This document shows, in pieces, positions 5,776 through 7,540 of a stretch of DNA of 7,540 nucleotides. The stretch's first letter is position 1. Every line of letters begins with the position of its first letter. The notes beneath the pieces are model-generated. The model ran no database searches and was not told where the DNA came from. It was given only the letters and a program-made list of their open reading frames with translations. The stretch covers positions 1-7,540 of the forward strand of contig JAQGJF010000071.1 in the NCBI GenBank assembly GCA_028290765.1. Direction: 5' to 3'. The translations under genes were made by a program, and so were the position numbers. The stretch is from Tardiphaga sp. Its GTDB lineage: Bacteria > Pseudomonadota > Alphaproteobacteria > Rhizobiales > Xanthobacteraceae.

Positions 5776-6071
5776 CAAAGGCAGCTCGACGCCTCGGGAA
5801 GATCCGGATTGTCGCCGGTCTCAGGCAACATGGCATCGCACAGCGCCTTCAATTCCGAATCATCGATCTGGTGAAGCCGCATCCGAAGCTGGAGAACCGC
5901 CATGGCCACCAGCTGAGCGGCGTCCCGGTAAGCGCCGTCGGCGAGAACCGCCTGGCACTGCTCGAGCGACGCAATGACCGAACCCAACCGCTTGTCTGGA
6001 TCAAGCACCGGAATTTTTCTCGTTTCCGAGTTTACGAGGAAGAGTTGAGGCGATCCAATCACTCGTTTCAT
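5775..6071 (-). CDS. Conserved-looking small protein of unknown function, 98 aa
   Basis: I do not recognise a named family. The product is a soluble, mostly helical 98-residue protein with no signal peptide or membrane segment. Residues 22-63 give a charged amphipathic pattern from DPDKRLGSVIASLEQC to LQLRMRLHQI, suggesting a helical pair, followed by an acidic tail rich in D, E and P ending in SSCL. The ATG at 6071 is chosen because GGAG (6078-6081) lies 6 nt upstream; two further ATGs at 6077 and 6083 overlap or precede that site, and the frame open to 6236 is a shadow of the upstream gene. It overlaps the isochorismatase-like gene by 71 bp, so the two are translationally coupled. It is last in the unit and its stop abuts a tandem repeat. 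Confidence 0.65.
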   Translation of the reverse strand: MKRVIGSPQLFLVNSETRKIPVLDPDKRLGSVIASLEQCQAVLADGAYRDAAQLVAMAVLQLRMRLHQIDDSELKALCDAMLPETGDNPDLPEASSCL

Positions 6072-6606
6072 AGACATCTCCATAAAGACCGGACACCTTG
6101 GAAATGGCGCGGTGAACGTCGTAAGCCGCCAGATCGTCGAGCGCGTGGCTCGCCGATGCGTCGACCAGATAGGCGGCCTTGTGACCGCGGTGACAGGCAT
6201 CGACCAGCGTCGACAGGCAGGCCGATTCACCGGCAAAACCGGCGAGTACGATGCCGCCCCGATTCTGGTTCATCAGCGAGGCGAAAAGCTCGCTTGAATA
6301 GCACGAGGGACTGCTGCGTTCGAATATCATCTCGTTGCGATTGGGCTCGAAACCTTCGATCCAGCGAACGAATGGCGTCGCCCGGTTGAAAAACGCCGAG
6401 TCGTCGAGCAGGCGGACAAACGCAACCGGCAAGCCCAGCTTTCGGGAATGATCGAGCACCCTCCGGCAATTGGCCAATGCAGGATCGATGTCGGGAATGG
6501 CAAGCAACCGTGGCATCGCCACGTATTCCTGCTGCATATCGACAAACACCACCGTGGGAACGTTGGATGAATTGACGAATGTCCGAAGGCTTACGACCGA
6601 GGTCAC
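6001..6606 (-). CDS. Isochorismatase-like (cysteine hydrolase superfamily) protein with atypical active site
   Basis: A 201-residue cytoplasmic protein of the isochorismatase/nicotinamidase fold. The first-strand Asp is present (D23 in VVFVDMQQEY). The block after it, MIFERSSPSCYSSEL (93-107), aligns with the superfamily's KxRxSAFxxTxL region but has Glu96 where the catalytic Lys belongs. GFAGESACLST (123-133) aligns with GxxTDxCVxxT so that Ala129 sits at the nucleophile position and Cys is one residue later (C130), an arrangement like the Cys-less EntB/PhzD. The start is GTG at 6606, inside the GTGA overlap with the GNAT stop, with GGGGAG (6611-6616) 4 nt upstream. It may be a true isochorismatase-like lyase, a hydrolase using another residue, or a non-catalytic binder. 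The fold is clear, the reaction unknown. Confidence 0.82.
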   Translation of the reverse strand: MTSVVSLRTFVNSSNVPTVVFVDMQQEYVAMPRLLAIPDIDPALANCRRVLDHSRKLGLPVAFVRLLDDSAFFNRATPFVRWIEGFEPNRNEMIFERSSPSCYSSELFASLMNQNRGGIVLAGFAGESACLSTLVDACHRGHKAAYLVDASASHALDDLAAYDVHRAISKVSGLYGDVYETSDWIASTLPRKLGNEKNSGA

Positions 6607-7540
6607 GCGGCTCCCCTTTCAACCGATGGGCGGGTTACGGGGCGCGACCTGGATTGTTCGAGAATGCCCGGCCGGTGCCATCGGCCTTCGGGTCGCAGGA
6701 TCAGATAAGGATCGATACCGACGCTGATCGCATTGGGCCGACGGGCGGTAACCATCTGCATTTCGACATAGTCGAAGTCGGAAAAGATCAGTTCCTGTCC
6801 ACCGGGAAATGTTTCAAATCCGAATTGGGACCAGAACTTCACCAGTCGTTTCTGCGCATGGCCATAAAGGCGCTGATAGCCCTTGGCCTGGCAAAGATTG
6901 ATCGCCGCCTCGACCAATGGCAGGGAAACTCGCTTCTTACGGAATTCCTTGCGGACGGCGAGGCGCTCTATCTTAGCAAAGTCGGCGAAATAGCGAATGC
7001 GCAGGCAGGCGGCGGGTTCGTTGCCGACGTATCCGAGAAGATGGGTCGAACTGAAATCGTTGCCATCGAATTCCTCAAGATAGGGGCATTCCTGCTCGCC
7101 GATATAGACCGCGCTGCGTATCGAGATAACCCGCATCAAGTCTTCGATCGAGCGGGCAACGGTCACCGCAATAGCCTTTGCCGGACTATGACCATTGTAG
7201 CGATCATAGGACGGAACATCCGCGGCATTCAGATCGGACCGGCACAGGCTGTGAAGACTGGAGTTGGCCAGATTTTCGAAAGTCGCGCCGGGGCTAAAGC
7301 CCATCGTCTCCAGCAGTCGCTTGCCGTCCTGCGTCACCGCGCGGGCGTACAGGTCGGCATCCTTGTAGAGCGGCGTCCACATCTTCTCGAACGCCAGCGG
7401 AATTCCGGCGACCAGCTTGTTGCGCGCCCACATCGCCCAAAGATAGATGCCGGCGGGCCGTTCATGTTGGGCGCAGAGCAGGTCCTTGTCCGGATCGCTT
7501 GCGTCGAACGTGCCAGCGATCAAATGTCGCAGCCCCTCCT
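6603..7540 (-). CDS. GNAT-fold acyltransferase-like protein, probably tandem-domain (5' end outside window)
   Basis: At least 311 residues are visible and the frame stays open to the right edge; a TTG at 7523 is internal, not a real start. Counting from that TTG, residues 24-76 (GIYLWAMWARNKL through DLYARAVTQDGKRLLETMGF) look like the second half of one GNAT domain, and 118-258 form a second: LLGYVGNEPAACLRIRYF (162-179), KIERLAVRKEFRKKRVS (184-200), then GYQRLYGHAQKRLVKFWSQF (215-234). The acyl-CoA loop, normally Q/RxxGxG/A, reads RKKRVS with no glycine, so acetyl-CoA binding by this domain is uncertain. A tail with DPYLILRPEGRWHRPG (271-286) follows. GNAT proteins usually move an acyl group from CoA or a carrier to an amine; the substrate is unknown. 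The stop overlaps the isochorismatase-like GTG by 4 bp. Confidence 0.75.
   Translation of the reverse strand, partial: EGLRHLIAGTFDASDPDKDLLCAQHERPAGIYLWAMWARNKLVAGIPLAFEKMWTPLYKDADLYARAVTQDGKRLLETMGFSPGATFENLANSSLHSLCRSDLNAADVPSYDRYNGHSPAKAIAVTVARSIEDLMRVISIRSAVYIGEQECPYLEEFDGNDFSSTHLLGYVGNEPAACLRIRYFADFAKIERLAVRKEFRKKRVSLPLVEAAINLCQAKGYQRLYGHAQKRLVKFWSQFGFETFPGGQELIFSDFDYVEMQMVTARRPNAISVGIDPYLILRPEGRWHRPGILEQSRSRPVTRPSVERGAA

Noticed and set aside
6072..6236. N-terminal extension of the 98-aa gene to 6236
   Set aside because: The added residues are Arg/Pro/Thr-rich out-of-frame sequence of the isochorismatase-like gene, whereas GGAG sits 6 nt before the ATG at 6071.
5676..6389. 237-codon open frame on the plus strand across the repeat
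   Set aside because: It runs through the hairpin and antisense to the isochorismatase-like and 98-aa genes, and the product is low-complexity Arg-rich sequence.
7521..7523. TTG at 7523 as the start of the GNAT-like gene
   Set aside because: The frame is open to the edge, no ribosome binding site is seen, and the sequence begins in mid-domain, so the gene is truncated by the window.

Overview
The window looks like an accessory or metabolic stretch of an alphaproteobacterial chromosome, most likely Bradyrhizobium or a close relative (Rhodopseudomonas, Afipia). The reasons are high GC with strongly GC-ending codons, AGG/GGAG-type ribosome binding sites, protein sequences typical of that group, and an intergenic repeat at 5632-5775 of a type I remember as common in Bradyrhizobium genomes. 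The genus call is inference, because no rRNA or other phylogenetic marker is present.

Layout. (1) 1-2003, minus strand: a nitrate-type ABC importer. A Tat-exported NrtA/CmpA-like binding protein (687-2003) is followed 3 nt later by an NrtB-like permease (1-683) that runs off the left edge; an ATPase gene probably lies beyond. (2) 2004-2397: the only long gap (394 nt). It holds what looks like a nitrogen-style control region for the importer: a 33-bp dyad, a one-mismatch IHF-like site and a near-consensus sigma-54 (-24/-12) promoter, then a leader with two back-to-back hairpins. (3) 2398-4099, minus strand: two aromatic catabolism genes, an intradiol ring-cleavage dioxygenase (hydroxyquinol/catechol type) preceded by a LigK-type 4-carboxy-4-hydroxy-2-oxoadipate aldolase. 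(4) 4357-5631, plus strand: a divergent, cytoplasmic beta-lactamase-fold serine hydrolase (family VIII esterase type). (5) 5632-5775: repeat-rich convergent spacer with a perfect 13-bp-stem hairpin, a nested GC hairpin and a 14-bp tandem duplication. (6) 5775-7540, minus strand: a tightly overlapping three-gene unit, read as GNAT-fold protein (5' end outside the window), then isochorismatase-like protein, then a 98-residue protein of unknown function.

How the parts fit. The first unit imports nitrate or a similar small oxyanion. The second converts ring-fission products of aromatic acids to central metabolites, although its two enzymes classically belong to different branches (intradiol/ortho versus protocatechuate 4,5-cleavage). 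The third unit is the least understood. Its genes are coupled by a 4-bp GTGA overlap and a 71-bp overlap; the isochorismatase-like member appears to lack both the catalytic Cys and the catalytic Lys of its superfamily, and the acetyltransferase has a degenerate acyl-CoA loop. If anything here is an undescribed system, it is this cassette.
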